The notes: a model not told the origin generated them from the letters alone. 64,000 bases of DNA from Fodinibius salsisoli (GCF_026229185.1 NZ_JAGGJA010000002.1:124001-188000), one strand, 5' to 3'; shown: positions 34,340 through 43,962, counted from the stretch's first letter. Made by a program: numbers and translations.

Positions 34340-37015
34340 CTACCCTTCTTCTAAGGCCTTTTCAATGATTGCAGGAAGTTTATCAAACATCTCTGCAAGC
34401 TTCTCCGGCTTTCTTCCCCCTGCCGTTGCCAGATCGGGCTGACCACCGCCTCCGCCGCCCAGCATATTACCAAGCTGGCCAACCAGGGTACCAGCTTTGA
34501 CGCCCTTTTCCTGAATAAGATCATCGGTGACAGCTGCTACAATATATACTTTACCTTCAGCTTCATCTTTTGCACCAAGAACGGTGATGGTCGCTTCTTT
34601 TTGCTTCTCGAGCGCATCATAGCCCAGCTGCTTGAGCAAATCCATGTCGGCTTGCTCTATTTCTCCATGAACCAACCGGGTACCATTTTCCAGCTCTACA
34701 GCAGCACTAAACAATGCGCTTAACTTTGATGCACTTTGCTGGTGTTGTAGTTTCTCTACTTCTCTTTCCAGTGCTTTACGATCCTCAATCAGCTGGTGGA
34801 TATCCTTCACCAAATCTTCCGACTGACCTACTTCGGACCGAATCTGTTGCACTAAATTAAATTCTGACCGTAATAACTGATCCGCACTTTTGCCCACCTT
34901 GGCCTCAATGCGGCGAACGCCTGCAGCAGCAGATGACTCATTCAACAAACGGAAATAGCCAATTTCTCCGGTAGCATCAACGTGGGTACCTCCGCAAAGC
35001 TCCATAGAGTATTCGGGGCCGAACGTAATGACTCTCACCTTATCGCCATATTTTTCGCCAAACAACATGGTTGCACCACGTTCACGGGCCTCATCAATGG
35101 GCACCGCTCGCTGTTCATCTTTGGCGATATTCCGCTGGATTTTTTCATTAACAATTTCTTCAATTTCTTTAAGCTGATCGGAGGTAATCTGTTCGAAGTG
35201 AGAAAAATCAAATCGAAGATGATTTTCATCAACCAACGAACCCTTTTGTGCTACATGGTCGCCCAGTACTTTCTTGAGAGCGGCATGGACTAAGTGGGTA
35301 GCTGTATGATGCTTTCTTATCTCTCGGCGGCGTTCCTCATCGACCATCGCTTGCCAAACCCCTTCTGGGTTTTTGGGCAGGCTATCTACATAGTGGATAT
35401 ATCCATCGGGTGATTTCTTCACATCGCTGACCCGCAGGTGTTCTTCTCCATTGCTGATAATACCGGTATCGGCTACCTGTCCCCCGCTCTCAGCGTAAAA
35501 GGGAGTTCGATCCAAGATAATAGCATGCCGCCCCTCCCCTTTTCGAAGTGCTTTGATATGAGCTTCCGTGGAGCACTCATCATAGCCGGTAAATTCAAAC
35601 TCATCGGAATCAGTAACGGTTATCCATTCTTTTTGTGAAGATTGATCTACATTAAACTTACCCGCAGCACGAGCGCGTTCTTTCTGCTCTTTCATACGAG
35701 CTCGGAATCCTTCCACATCCACTTCTAAGCCGCGTTCACGAGCCATAAGCTGCGTTAAATCAATTGGGAACCCATAGGTATCGTGTAGTTTGAAGGCCTC
35801 TTCACCCGTAATATGATCCTTATTTTCGGCCATTTCTTCAAAAAGCTGTATACCCTGGCCTAAAGTATTAAGGAAACTTTCTTCCTCAGCTCGTACCACA
35901 TTCTCGACATACTCCTGCTGCTGAATGAGCACCGGAAAAACATCTGAAAACTGTTTGGCTAACACGGGGACCAGTCTATGGAAAAATGGCTCTTTCAGGT
36001 TCAGCTGATCCCAGCCATAACGAATGGCTCGCCGTAAAATGCGCCGCACTACATAACCCCGTCCGTCATTACCGGGAGATACCCCATCGGCCACCGAAAA
36101 ACTTACGGCCCGGATATGATCGGCAATTACCCGCATTGCAATATCAGTTTGCTCATCTTCGCCATAGGTCACTTCAGCAAGGCTGCCAATTTTATCCAGA
36201 AGCGGCTCAAATAGATCGGTATCGTAATTTGAACGCTTACCCTGCAGCACCGCGCACATCCGTTCGAAGCCCATTCCCGTATCCACGTGCTGGGCAGGTA
36301 GTTTTTCCAGCGATCCGTCGGGTTGACGGTTAAACTGGATGAAAACCAAATTCCAAATTTCCATAACCTTGGGATCATCCATATTGACGAGCTCGGCACC
36401 CCGCTTTTGGGCACGCTCTTCGTCGGGACGCAGATCGACATGCACTTCAGAACAAGGTCCACAGGGACCGGTTTCGCCCATCTCCCAGAAGTTATCCGTT
36501 TTGTCAAATTTCAGGATATGATCTTCTGCAATATTGGTCTCTTCCTTCCACAGATCAATGGATTCCTGGTCAACGGGCAAGCCGTCATCTTCATCTCCTT
36601 CAAAAACCGTGGCATAGAGTCGGTCGGGATCCAGTTCCCAACGATCTACCAATAATTCCCAAGCCCAGCGGATGGCCTCACGTTTAAAATAATCTCCAAA
36701 AGACCAGTTCCCCAGCATCTCAAAAAGCGTGTGGTGATACGTATCCCGCCCTACTTCCTCCAGATCGTTATGCTTACCGCTTACGCGAATACATCGCTGG
36801 CTGTCAACAGCCCGTTTCCATGTTTCTCCATCTTTTTTATATCCCGGTTGTTCGCCCAGAAATATAGGTTTAAACTGGTTCATCCCCGCATTAGTAAATA
36901 GTAACGTGGGGTCGTCTTTGGGAGCTACAGGTGCACTCGGAACCTGAAGGTGCTGCTTCTCTTCAAAAAATTCCAGAAATTCCTGGCGTATCTGTGCAGA
37001 ACTTTTGTGAGACAT
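34340..37015 (-). CDS. alaS: Alanine-tRNA ligase
   Basis: 891 residues, full length. The N-terminal catalytic domain starts SSAQIRQEFLEFFEEKQH with TLLFTNAGMNQFKPIFLG. The editing domain has HHTATHLVHAALKKVLG and CGGTHVDATGEIG (Zn-binding His and Cys). A coiled coil lies near 730-760, and the C-Ala/DHHA1 domain ends with a glycine run then QPDLATAGG. It charges tRNA-Ala and clears Ser- and Gly-tRNA-Ala. It is divergent from the DUF502 gene, with 136 bp between. Confidence 0.97.
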   Translation of the reverse strand: MSHKSSAQIRQEFLEFFEEKQHLQVPSAPVAPKDDPTLLFTNAGMNQFKPIFLGEQPGYKKDGETWKRAVDSQRCIRVSGKHNDLEEVGRDTYHHTLFEMLGNWSFGDYFKREAIRWAWELLVDRWELDPDRLYATVFEGDEDDGLPVDQESIDLWKEETNIAEDHILKFDKTDNFWEMGETGPCGPCSEVHVDLRPDEERAQKRGAELVNMDDPKVMEIWNLVFIQFNRQPDGSLEKLPAQHVDTGMGFERMCAVLQGKRSNYDTDLFEPLLDKIGSLAEVTYGEDEQTDIAMRVIADHIRAVSFSVADGVSPGNDGRGYVVRRILRRAIRYGWDQLNLKEPFFHRLVPVLAKQFSDVFPVLIQQQEYVENVVRAEEESFLNTLGQGIQLFEEMAENKDHITGEEAFKLHDTYGFPIDLTQLMARERGLEVDVEGFRARMKEQKERARAAGKFNVDQSSQKEWITVTDSDEFEFTGYDECSTEAHIKALRKGEGRHAIILDRTPFYAESGGQVADTGIISNGEEHLRVSDVKKSPDGYIHYVDSLPKNPEGVWQAMVDEERRREIRKHHTATHLVHAALKKVLGDHVAQKGSLVDENHLRFDFSHFEQITSDQLKEIEEIVNEKIQRNIAKDEQRAVPIDEARERGATMLFGEKYGDKVRVITFGPEYSMELCGGTHVDATGEIGYFRLLNESSAAAGVRRIEAKVGKSADQLLRSEFNLVQQIRSEVGQSEDLVKDIHQLIEDRKALEREVEKLQHQQSASKLSALFSAAVELENGTRLVHGEIEQADMDLLKQLGYDALEKQKEATITVLGAKDEAEGKVYIVAAVTDDLIQEKGVKAGTLVGQLGNMLGGGGGGQPDLATAGGRKPEKLAEMFDKLPAIIEKALEEG

Positions 37016-37151
37016 CTAAGGTATTGTTTACTGATTGCAGATTTTACAGACCGTTGAAAATAGTAAAAATTAATGTTGAACTCACGCCCAGAACTTACAA
37101 ATTTAGGAAACGCCTTTTTTGCAAGAGTAATTTTAACCTTATTTCCCTATT

Positions 37152-37733
37152 ATGCGTCCACTTTTGAACAACTTTTTTCGAGGGCTGCTTTTAGTTTTTC
37201 CCATCGGTGCCACGGTTTATATTATTTATTCGGCCGTAGTCTGGTCTAACAATGTACTTAACGATCTGTTGTTTGAGTGGTTGAGCGTAGACATTCCGGG
37301 ATTAGGAATGATCACCGTCTTTCTTAGCATTTCATTAATCGGCTACATCTTTTCACTTACTTTTACCCGTCCCCTTGTCACCTATTTCGAGCAGTTACTT
37401 AAACAAGTGCCCATCATCAAAATTATTTATACGGCACTTAAGGATCTCACCGAAGCCTTTGTCGGAGATAAAAAACGATTTAACAAGCCCGTGATTGTCG
37501 ATTTTGGTAATACCCAGGTAAAACGCATGGGGTTTGTGACTGAAGACGATTTAAAGGAACTGGACATTACCGGTATGGTAGCCGTGTACTGTCCCCATTC
37601 CTATAATTTTTCCGGGAATCTTTATTTCGTTCCCGCAGATAGCGTTCAACCACTAAATCTGGATTCCACGGATGCCATGAAATACATAGTCTCCGGGGGT
37701 ATTACTTCTGTTGAGACAGATGCCGAAAGTTAG
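37152..37733 (+). CDS. DUF502 family membrane protein
   Basis: 193 residues with two membrane segments (about 9-30 and 50-72), then a soluble domain. It matches DUF502 by RGLLLVFPIGATVYIIY, VPIIKIIYTALKDLTEAF and the later VAVYCPHSYNFSGNLYFVP. In plants a relative (LCV/COV-type) affects vascular patterning; the bacterial function is unknown. It is divergent from alaS, a pairing whose meaning I cannot tell. Confidence 0.85.
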   Translation: MRPLLNNFFRGLLLVFPIGATVYIIYSAVVWSNNVLNDLLFEWLSVDIPGLGMITVFLSISLIGYIFSLTFTRPLVTYFEQLLKQVPIIKIIYTALKDLTEAFVGDKKRFNKPVIVDFGNTQVKRMGFVTEDDLKELDITGMVAVYCPHSYNFSGNLYFVPADSVQPLNLDSTDAMKYIVSGGITSVETDAES

Positions 37734-37772
37734 AGGTTGGAGGTTAGAAGCTTATAAACTCACAACTCAAAA

Positions 37773-38699
37773 CTAGTATACTTCTACAAAAGTTCGTGCC
37801 GAAGGCTTAACATAGCGCTTAAGGTCGGTTTCATCCCACTCGTCCGGCGTTTTTCCGGAAGCAGGCTCACGAATATCCAAATATGGTGTCAATCCTTTCT
37901 TTCCTAATGCACGGTAGATACCCGCTTCCATGCCCTTAAGCCCACAGATGTACATCAAAGTGTTCTCCTTTTCCAGAACGGGATCAAACAGTTCCTCGTC
38001 ATCCCAGAGGCAAGTCTGAACATACTTTTTGCTTCCATCGGCTCGGCGATCTTCCCGAGAGATGTATGGCAAATAATGGAAGTTAGGATATTCTTCATCC
38101 AATGACTGAAAGTAATCCGCATAGAGCAGATCTGTGCGGTACGGACATCCAAAAACCAACATAATGTCATTTTCGATGCCGGCATCTAACATCTCCATAA
38201 TCATGCCACGATACGGGGCAATACCGGTTCCGGTAGCAAACATTACGTAGTTAAAATCAGTAGCATTCTCAGGAAGCAGAAAACGACGTCCACTGGGACC
38301 CGTCATTTTTACTGTGTCTCCGGGCTGAAGGTTGGCCAAATAATTGGAACAAACCCCTAAATAAAGTTCGTTATTATCAAATTCCTCAATCGTACGTTTT
38401 ACGGTGGTAGAAACCAGATTAGCCTCACCATTTTCGCCTTCTGTAGGCGATGAAACAGAATACAGCCGCAACTTATGGGGACGACCTCGTTCATTCTCAC
38501 CCGGAGGTAGAATCCCGATGGACTGACCAACCTGTACATGTCCTTCCAAATCAGTTCCCGCTATATCAAAGGTTACGTGGCGAACATAATTGGGGCTGCT
38601 CTCTTTGGTACAGATTCGATTTTCAACAATAGGAACTTCTACAGGATTTCTCGGAGTGTATATATTCAGTTCAACTTCGGGAAGCTTTATCTCAGGCAT
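37773..38699 (-). CDS. Plant-type ferredoxin-NADP+ reductase
   Basis: 308 residues, cytoplasmic. The FAD-binding RLYSVSS is at 78-84 and GVCSNYL near 115-121. NADP-binding segments are GTGIAPYRG (157-165) and YICGLKGMEAGI. The C-terminus ends in an aromatic Tyr (FVEVY), as in plastid and cyanobacterial enzymes where it stacks on the flavin. It moves electrons between ferredoxin or flavodoxin and NADPH. This plastid-like architecture is uncommon outside phototrophs. A short hydrophilic N-terminus of about 20 residues has no targeting signal. Confidence 0.92.
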   Translation of the reverse strand: MPEIKLPEVELNIYTPRNPVEVPIVENRICTKESSPNYVRHVTFDIAGTDLEGHVQVGQSIGILPPGENERGRPHKLRLYSVSSPTEGENGEANLVSTTVKRTIEEFDNNELYLGVCSNYLANLQPGDTVKMTGPSGRRFLLPENATDFNYVMFATGTGIAPYRGMIMEMLDAGIENDIMLVFGCPYRTDLLYADYFQSLDEEYPNFHYLPYISREDRRADGSKKYVQTCLWDDEELFDPVLEKENTLMYICGLKGMEAGIYRALGKKGLTPYLDIREPASGKTPDEWDETDLKRYVKPSARTFVEVY

Positions 38700-38914
38700 A
38701 ACAAAAAGTGCAAAAAATGCTATTATTTAGATCAATTTTAAATGCCTATGAAATTGTAAAGCTTAGACCATAAAAACAAGTCTTAATTCGAATAATTTAA
38801 AATATTGTAAAAGTGAAGATATATCTGTTACAATACTGATGTATTTTTTCTGCAAAGTGGGTGCGCCCTCCTACCTTATGTTAACGCGCTGATAATAGGT
38901 TACTGCTCAATTAG

Positions 38915-38946
38915 AAAAGCCCATCCCAAATGAATGGCATGGGCTT
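38915..38946 (-). terminator. Terminator after csbD-like gene
   Basis: AAGCCCAT (38917-38924) pairs with ATGGGCTT (38939-38946). On the minus strand the stem is followed by TTTTC, 27 bp after the csbD-like stop. Confidence 0.65.
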
Positions 38947-38972
38947 AAATCAGAAGGATATCCATTATAGCA

Positions 38973-39158
38973 TTATAGACTTTTCAACTTTTTGATGATT
39001 TCATCACGAGTTTTGCCAAGCTTCTCTTGCAAATGCCCCAGAAGCTGTTCTTCCTGGCCCTGCTCGTACTGTAAATCATCTTCCGACAACTCTGCATATT
39101 CCTGTTTAAGCTTGCCTTTTAGTTGATTCCACTTTCCTTTTAATTCTAATTTATCCAT
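38973..39158 (-). CDS. CsbD family stress-response protein
   Basis: 61 residues, strongly helical and charged, with the family opening LELKGKWNQLKGKLKQEYAELSEDDLQY. CsbD-like proteins are general-stress induced; their biochemical role is unknown. Size is typical. It is followed by its own terminator and preceded by an outer-membrane barrel gene 37 bp upstream, so the two may share a transcript. Confidence 0.92.
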   Translation of the reverse strand: MDKLELKGKWNQLKGKLKQEYAELSEDDLQYEQGQEEQLLGHLQEKLGKTRDEIIKKLKSL

Positions 39159-39195
39159 AACTAATCCTCATAATTTGTTCGAGAATTAAAAAACG

Positions 39196-39795
39196 TTACA
39201 TATAGAACATCAAACCAGCGGTAAATACATTCCCGCTAAGATCTGCATCTTCCACATCTCCAAAAGAGTCGCTACCGGGATCTAAGAAGATATAACGATA
39301 ATCCGCGTTGATAGCTACCTTATCATTGATGGGCAATTCTAAGCCGGCACCTAAATGGTATCCGAAGTCAACCGTATGATCGTCTTCGATGCCAGGCAAC
39401 CCTTCCGCATCAGAATTATAATCAATCATATTGTAGTAGGCACCTAATCCGGCTACGCCGTAGGGCTGAAAATGTTCATCAATGGGCAAGAAAAGAAGTG
39501 CCGAGGCCGTGACAGGAATCTGTCGAACATCAGCAGAAAATTCTCCCAGGTCATACTCTTGGGAGGTTCGATAATCAACAGCCCCCTCAATTCCAATTAC
39601 CCGGCCCAGACGAGCACGAATTTGCGCTCCTCCATAGAAACTACCTTCTTCGGCATCATCGGCTTTGTAGTAACCTAATCGTGGACCAATGCCGATGGTG
39701 TTTTTAATGGCATCGGAGTCGCTTTGGGCTTGAGCTGTATTAATAAATGGGGTAAAAATAAGTGCAAATAATGGTAAAAATATTAGCTTCTTCAT
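39196..39795 (-). CDS. Outer-membrane beta-barrel protein (OmpA/OmpX-like porin family)
   Basis: About 199 residues from the ATG at 39795; this start leaves a clean signal peptide MKKLIFLPLFALIF ending at AQAQ. An upstream in-frame ATG at 39822 would add nine residues and spoil the signal. Eight-strand barrel character: alternating hydrophobic residues, GIGPRLGYYKADDAEEGSFYGGAQIRARLG, and a C-terminal strand FTAGLMFYM. No peptidoglycan-binding domain. Likely a small structural barrel; function unknown. Confidence 0.82.
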   Translation of the reverse strand: MKKLIFLPLFALIFTPFINTAQAQSDSDAIKNTIGIGPRLGYYKADDAEEGSFYGGAQIRARLGRVIGIEGAVDYRTSQEYDLGEFSADVRQIPVTASALLFLPIDEHFQPYGVAGLGAYYNMIDYNSDAEGLPGIEDDHTVDFGYHLGAGLELPINDKVAINADYRYIFLDPGSDSFGDVEDADLSGNVFTAGLMFYM

Positions 39796-39866
39796 AATGA
39801 GTAAATGAATATTCATTAGCATTCACTTACTTATTATTCCTAAGCCTAACCAAATGTTCCATGCAA

Positions 39867-40568
39867 TTATTGATTACTGATATGATGCCTTATAAGCTCA
39901 GAAACGGTAGGTTTTGTACTATTATCACTCATTAATTGCTTTACTTCTGCAATTTCTACCCCGGTATCTTTAAGCCGGATGAGTTCTTCGGTTGTTATAT
40001 CGGTATATCCAAGGTCATGCAAATTGCTGGTATAATAGGCTGTAACATTATGCTGTCTAAGTTCTATCAAATCATTTACCGTTAGTGAGTATCCCAGTTC
40101 TTGCATCATAGTCGCAAATGTAGCAGATACATCATTTTGCTGTAATCGTACCGCCTCATCAAGCGTAAGGTTCTCGTGGCCTAAATCACGTATTCGTGAC
40201 ACAAACGTTGCCATTACCCCCTGCTGGCGCAACTCAACCAAATCCTGTTGGCTCAAATTACCATACCCCATTTCTTCCATCCAACTGCTCATACCAGCAA
40301 GCAGTTCTTCATCGGGTTGGTCAACCCAACTTTGTACGGATTCGACCGTATTGATATCTACCGCATTAACATTGAAAATCTGGCTTCCCATATACAGAAT
40401 AAAAGAAAGGAGAAAAGCCCCGAAGAGAGTCATTTTGAGCCATGTAGGAGTTGAACTCCCTAATTCCAACAAGGTATTCCGGTGCTTATAAGCAGACGAG
40501 CCGACAAATTTGTCTTCCTTTTCTAAAGATTGCAGCTGATCTTTTAGTTTCTGGAATTTTGTATTCAT
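39867..40568 (-). CDS. Single-pass membrane protein with four ~28-residue repeats
   Basis: 233 residues. A cytoplasmic N-terminus of about 43 residues is followed by a membrane segment at about 44-64. Then come four tandem units at roughly 97-124, 125-153, 154-181 and 182-210, with consensus LGYxNLTxDELIxLRQxGVxATYxS. Similar repeats occur near M56/BlaR1-type peptidases and other proteins in this lineage. No peptidase is adjacent here, and I do not know the ligand. It is read in the same direction as a lone response regulator 129 bp upstream. Confidence 0.7.
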   Translation of the reverse strand: MNTKFQKLKDQLQSLEKEDKFVGSSAYKHRNTLLELGSSTPTWLKMTLFGAFLLSFILYMGSQIFNVNAVDINTVESVQSWVDQPDEELLAGMSSWMEEMGYGNLSQQDLVELRQQGVMATFVSRIRDLGHENLTLDEAVRLQQNDVSATFATMMQELGYSLTVNDLIELRQHNVTAYYTSNLHDLGYTDITTEELIRLKDTGVEIAEVKQLMSDNSTKPTVSELIRHHISNQ

Positions 40569-40696
40569 AGCTATGAATTTTTGAGATTACATGCCAATAT
40601 ACGAACATTGTAACCAAAAGATTCATTGCTACAGCCAATATGAAGGAAAACACAGTAGAAGTGTATTCCAGATTACCTTGATGATATTAAAACAAC

Positions 40697-41065
40697 TTAT
40701 GAAGCTAACCCAAAAGAACGACTTAAGTCAGAAATGGTTATCGGCTTGGCAAGAAAGTCAATATATTCAGTTTCTCTAAGCTTACCCTGTGTATGAGCAT
40801 CCGTATTTCCCGAGATATAAATAACAGGAATATTCCGATCTTTATGAATTTGAGAAATCGCCTCAATGCCATTCATTTCGCCCTCAAGACGAATATCCAT
40901 CAGGATAAGGTCGGGCTTCTCTTCCCGTGCACATATAATGGCCTCTTCTCCAGAAGGCACTCGTTTTAGCACCTGGTGTCCAAGGTTTTCGACCATCCGC
41001 TCAATAAGAAGCGAAATGATCATCTCATCTTCCACAATTAATACCTTTTTCTTTTTCATATCCAT
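40697..41065 (-). CDS. Single-domain response regulator (CheY-like receiver)
   Basis: 122 residues from the ATG at 41065; earlier in-frame ATGs extend a non-homologous leader. The receiver fold is complete: acidic pair in LIVEDEMI, phospho-acceptor Asp in LILMDIRLEGEMNGIEAI, Ser/Thr in IPVIYISGN and Lys in IDFLAKPI. There is no output domain. No histidine kinase is next to it, so the phospho-donor is elsewhere. Confidence 0.9.
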   Translation of the reverse strand: MDMKKKKVLIVEDEMIISLLIERMVENLGHQVLKRVPSGEEAIICAREEKPDLILMDIRLEGEMNGIEAISQIHKDRNIPVIYISGNTDAHTQGKLRETEYIDFLAKPITISDLSRSFGLAS

Positions 41066-41495
41066 TGTAAAGTCCATAAGGTTTAATGAACTAACTATTA
41101 TTGAAATCGTCGCAGATGCATACTTTATATACAAGAGTGATATACATGGTGAATTGTTACAAAAAATTTTTAAAAAAAATCTACCTTGCTTATAAAATCA
41201 CTTACTATGTCGATTTCCTTACGGTATCAGAAATAATTTTCCTCTCTAAATACATGCCCATTGCCTGTAATAAGGCGGATAATAATCAATAGAGCTGCTT
41301 TATGAGAGCACCCGATAACCGTACCCTACTGCATATTGCCTCTTTATAGATTTTATATGTCATTTCGTTCCATTAGATTTTTCTAACATTCTATCATGTC
41401 TATCCTAACGATAATGAAGAGTTTCTGTTCTTGAATTTGGGAAATAAAAAATTTTAAGTATTATCCCCTAAACATTCAGATAAAAGAAGAGCACA
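41066..41495. other. 430-bp AT-rich divergent spacer
   Basis: This lies between the divergent response regulator and NfeD genes. I see no gene, clear hairpin or repeat. The last 100 bp before nfeD are AT-rich and probably hold its promoter, but no good TTTG-TAnnTTTG pair is visible. Confidence 0.4.
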
Positions 41496-41960
41496 ATGGA
41501 CGGAGGTACGCTAACGACTATTTTTTTTATCGGAGGAATCATCCTCATGATAATCGAAACACTTATTCCCGGAGGGGTCTCCTTTTTCCTGGGTTTTAGT
41601 GGTCTCCTTGTAGGTGCTTTACGATGGTTTGGGATCTTGGAAGGCCCTATGACTTCCGTCATCACATGGCTTTTTACATCCCTGGCGCTCATCTTAGCTA
41701 TGCGTCCCCTATTAATGAAATACTGGGGCGGTAATACGGATTACAAATTAGCCGACGAAGATCTGGAAGCAATGGATGAAGTAGTTGAGGTAATTGAACC
41801 AATTAACGCCAACAACAACTCAGGCCGAATAAGGTTCCAGGGAATTTCGTGGCAAGCTCAAACTTTAGAGGGCGAAATACCGGCAGGATCTAAAGCTAAA
41901 ATTCGCTATCGTGATAATGTTACCTGGATAGTAGAACCCGTCGACGAATTAGAAGAATAA
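41496..41960 (+). CDS. NfeD family membrane protein
   Basis: 154 residues with three membrane segments in the first 75 residues (FFIGGIILMIIETLIPGG...) and a soluble OB-fold domain at about 95-150. This is the short NfeD1b form without a protease. NfeD proteins pair with SPFH proteins in membrane microdomains; two SPFH genes follow directly, 41 bp downstream, which supports the call. Confidence 0.9.
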   Translation: MDGGTLTTIFFIGGIILMIIETLIPGGVSFFLGFSGLLVGALRWFGILEGPMTSVITWLFTSLALILAMRPLLMKYWGGNTDYKLADEDLEAMDEVVEVIEPINANNNSGRIRFQGISWQAQTLEGEIPAGSKAKIRYRDNVTWIVEPVDELEE

Positions 41961-42001
41961 AACAGCTATTTATTATAATTTGAATTTCTAAACCCAACGC
42001 T

Positions 42002-42940
42002 ATGTGGACGACCCTACTCATTATCATTGCTATTGGTGTCTTTATATTCACCAAGGTCTTCATCATCGTAGAGATGCGTGAAGAAGTTATCCAAGAACGA
42101 CTCGGCAAATATACCGAGACTTTGAAACCAGGCCTTCACTTCCTTATTCCATTCGTAGATCGGGTAGCTTACCGCCAGGAAATGCGCGAACAAGTGATTG
42201 ACGTACCCAGCCAAACCTGCATTACCAAAGACAATATTGAAGTTGAGGTTGATGGCTTAGTCTATGTGAAAGTAATGGACTCCTACAAAGCCAGCTATGG
42301 TATTCACAACTATAAACTGGCCTCCATTAATCTTGCGCAGACAACTATGCGTAGTGAAATTGGTAAAATTACCCTCGATGATACCTTCTCGGAACGAGAG
42401 GAAATGAATGAAAATATTGTTCGCGAAATCGATAAAGCCTCGGATCCCTGGGGCATTAAAGTATTGCGTTATGAAATCCGAAATATCCGTCCTTCTGACA
42501 ACCTGATTAACACCCTTGAGAAACAGATGGAGGCCGAACGTGACAAACGTGCTGAAATTACCGAGTCGACCGGAACGCGTGACTTTAAGATCAATGAGTC
42601 GCAGGGAGAACGGCAGGAGGCTATCTTAATTTCGGAAGCTCAGCGCCAGAAACGCATTAATGAAGCCAAAGGTAAGGCCAAAGAGATGGAGCTTATTGCC
42701 AAAGCTACTTCCAAGGGTATTAAGCGTGTTTCTAAAGCCATTGCCAAGCCGGGTGGAGACCTTGCCGTCAAGACGAAACTGATTGAGCAGTTTATTGATC
42801 AGCTGGGTAACGTAATTGAACGATCCAATGTTTCTGTACTGCCCACTGAAACTGCTAACCTCAAAACTTTTTTCGAAGGAGTTGATAAAGTGAGCGATCA
42901 TACCTCCTCATCTGCAACTAAAAATGTCAAGGGAAGTTAA
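42002..42940 (+). CDS. SPFH/band 7 (stomatin-like) protein, copy 1
   Basis: 312 residues. An N-terminal membrane segment (about 2-22) is followed by the SPFH domain with VEMREEVIQERLGKYTETLKPGLHFLIPFVDRVAYR, then a charged helical region (EKQMEAERDKRAEI) that oligomerises. It resembles QmcA/stomatin-like scaffold proteins of the inner membrane. It lies between NfeD and a second SPFH gene that starts 3 bp after its stop. Confidence 0.92.
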   Translation: MWTTLLIIIAIGVFIFTKVFIIVEMREEVIQERLGKYTETLKPGLHFLIPFVDRVAYRQEMREQVIDVPSQTCITKDNIEVEVDGLVYVKVMDSYKASYGIHNYKLASINLAQTTMRSEIGKITLDDTFSEREEMNENIVREIDKASDPWGIKVLRYEIRNIRPSDNLINTLEKQMEAERDKRAEITESTGTRDFKINESQGERQEAILISEAQRQKRINEAKGKAKEMELIAKATSKGIKRVSKAIAKPGGDLAVKTKLIEQFIDQLGNVIERSNVSVLPTETANLKTFFEGVDKVSDHTSSSATKNVKGS

Positions 42941-42943
42941 ATT

Positions 42944-43894
42944 ATGATTGAACTCATCAGCCAAGCCGTATTAGGACTTTTAAGCATTTATATACTTTTT
43001 AAATTTTTACAATCCATCCAGCTGGTTCCTACCCAGCGGGCTTATATTGTAGAACGACTGGGAAATTATCACAAAACACTGGGGCCAGGTTTTCATGCCT
43101 TGGTGCCTTTCTTTGATAAAGTACAATATAAACAGGATCTGCGTGAAGAGACGATTGAAGTGGAGCCTCAAGAATGCTTTACCCGCGATAATGTTAAAGT
43201 AGAAGTGGACGGCGTAATCTACCTCTCTGTCATCGACCCGGTAAATGCCAGCTATGGTGTTACCAACTATCGATTTGCGGCCGTTCAACTGGCCCAGACG
43301 ACTACACGATCTATCATTGGTAAAATGGATCTGGATGATACCTTTGAGGACCGGGCGATTATTAATAAAGAAGTCGTCCATGTGTTGAGTGAAATGGAAA
43401 AGGCCTGGGGCATTCGGGTTATGCGTTACGAGATCAAAAATATTTATACTCCCAAGACCATCCAGAATGCCATGGAGCGCCAGATGACGGCCGAGCGGGA
43501 ACGCCGGGCAACGATTGCAAAATCAGAGGGGATTATGCAGTCAACTATTAATGATGCCGAAGGCGAGAAAACGGAAATTATTAACGTCTCGGAGGGTGAA
43601 ATGCAGCGACGTATCAACGAAGCCGAAGGGGTTGCCCAGGAGATTGAATCACTGGCTGAAGCCTCTGCTGTCTCTATTGAAGAAATTGCTGATGCCCTGT
43701 CTCAAAATAAAGGTAAAGAAGCCATGCAAATGCGACTGGCCGAGCAGTATATCCGTCAGCTTTCGAAGCTGGCCAGTGATAAAAATGATGTCATCATACC
43801 GAAAGACGTTACCAATTATGATGCCATCATGAGTGGCCTTTCCCTCGATAAGATTTCTATTGTACCGGAGGAGGGTAAACTGAAAAAAGAATAA
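42944..43894 (+). CDS. SPFH/band 7 (stomatin-like) protein, copy 2
   Basis: 316 residues. It has the same layout as copy 1: membrane anchor, SPFH core (VPTQRAYIVERLGNYHKTLGPGFHALVPFFDKVQYKQDLREETI) and the helical tail AMERQMTAERERRATIAKSEG. The two copies diverge in the C-terminal 60 residues, so hetero-oligomers like HflK-HflC are possible, though no FtsH is adjacent. Third gene of the NfeD-SPFH-SPFH cluster. Confidence 0.92.
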   Translation: MIELISQAVLGLLSIYILFKFLQSIQLVPTQRAYIVERLGNYHKTLGPGFHALVPFFDKVQYKQDLREETIEVEPQECFTRDNVKVEVDGVIYLSVIDPVNASYGVTNYRFAAVQLAQTTTRSIIGKMDLDDTFEDRAIINKEVVHVLSEMEKAWGIRVMRYEIKNIYTPKTIQNAMERQMTAERERRATIAKSEGIMQSTINDAEGEKTEIINVSEGEMQRRINEAEGVAQEIESLAEASAVSIEEIADALSQNKGKEAMQMRLAEQYIRQLSKLASDKNDVIIPKDVTNYDAIMSGLSLDKISIVPEEGKLKKE

Positions 43895-43933
43895 CCCCAG
43901 ACCTTTTTTAAAGTAACTTATTTATAATTCGAT

Positions 43934-43962
43934 AAAATCCCGGCCTCATGGTCGGGATTTCC
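43934..43962 (+). terminator. Hairpin terminator after the SPFH cluster
   Basis: AAATCCCGGCC and GGTCGGGATTT form an imperfect 10-11-bp stem around TCAT, 40 bp after the stop. The T tract is short (TTTCC), so efficiency is uncertain. Confidence 0.55.
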
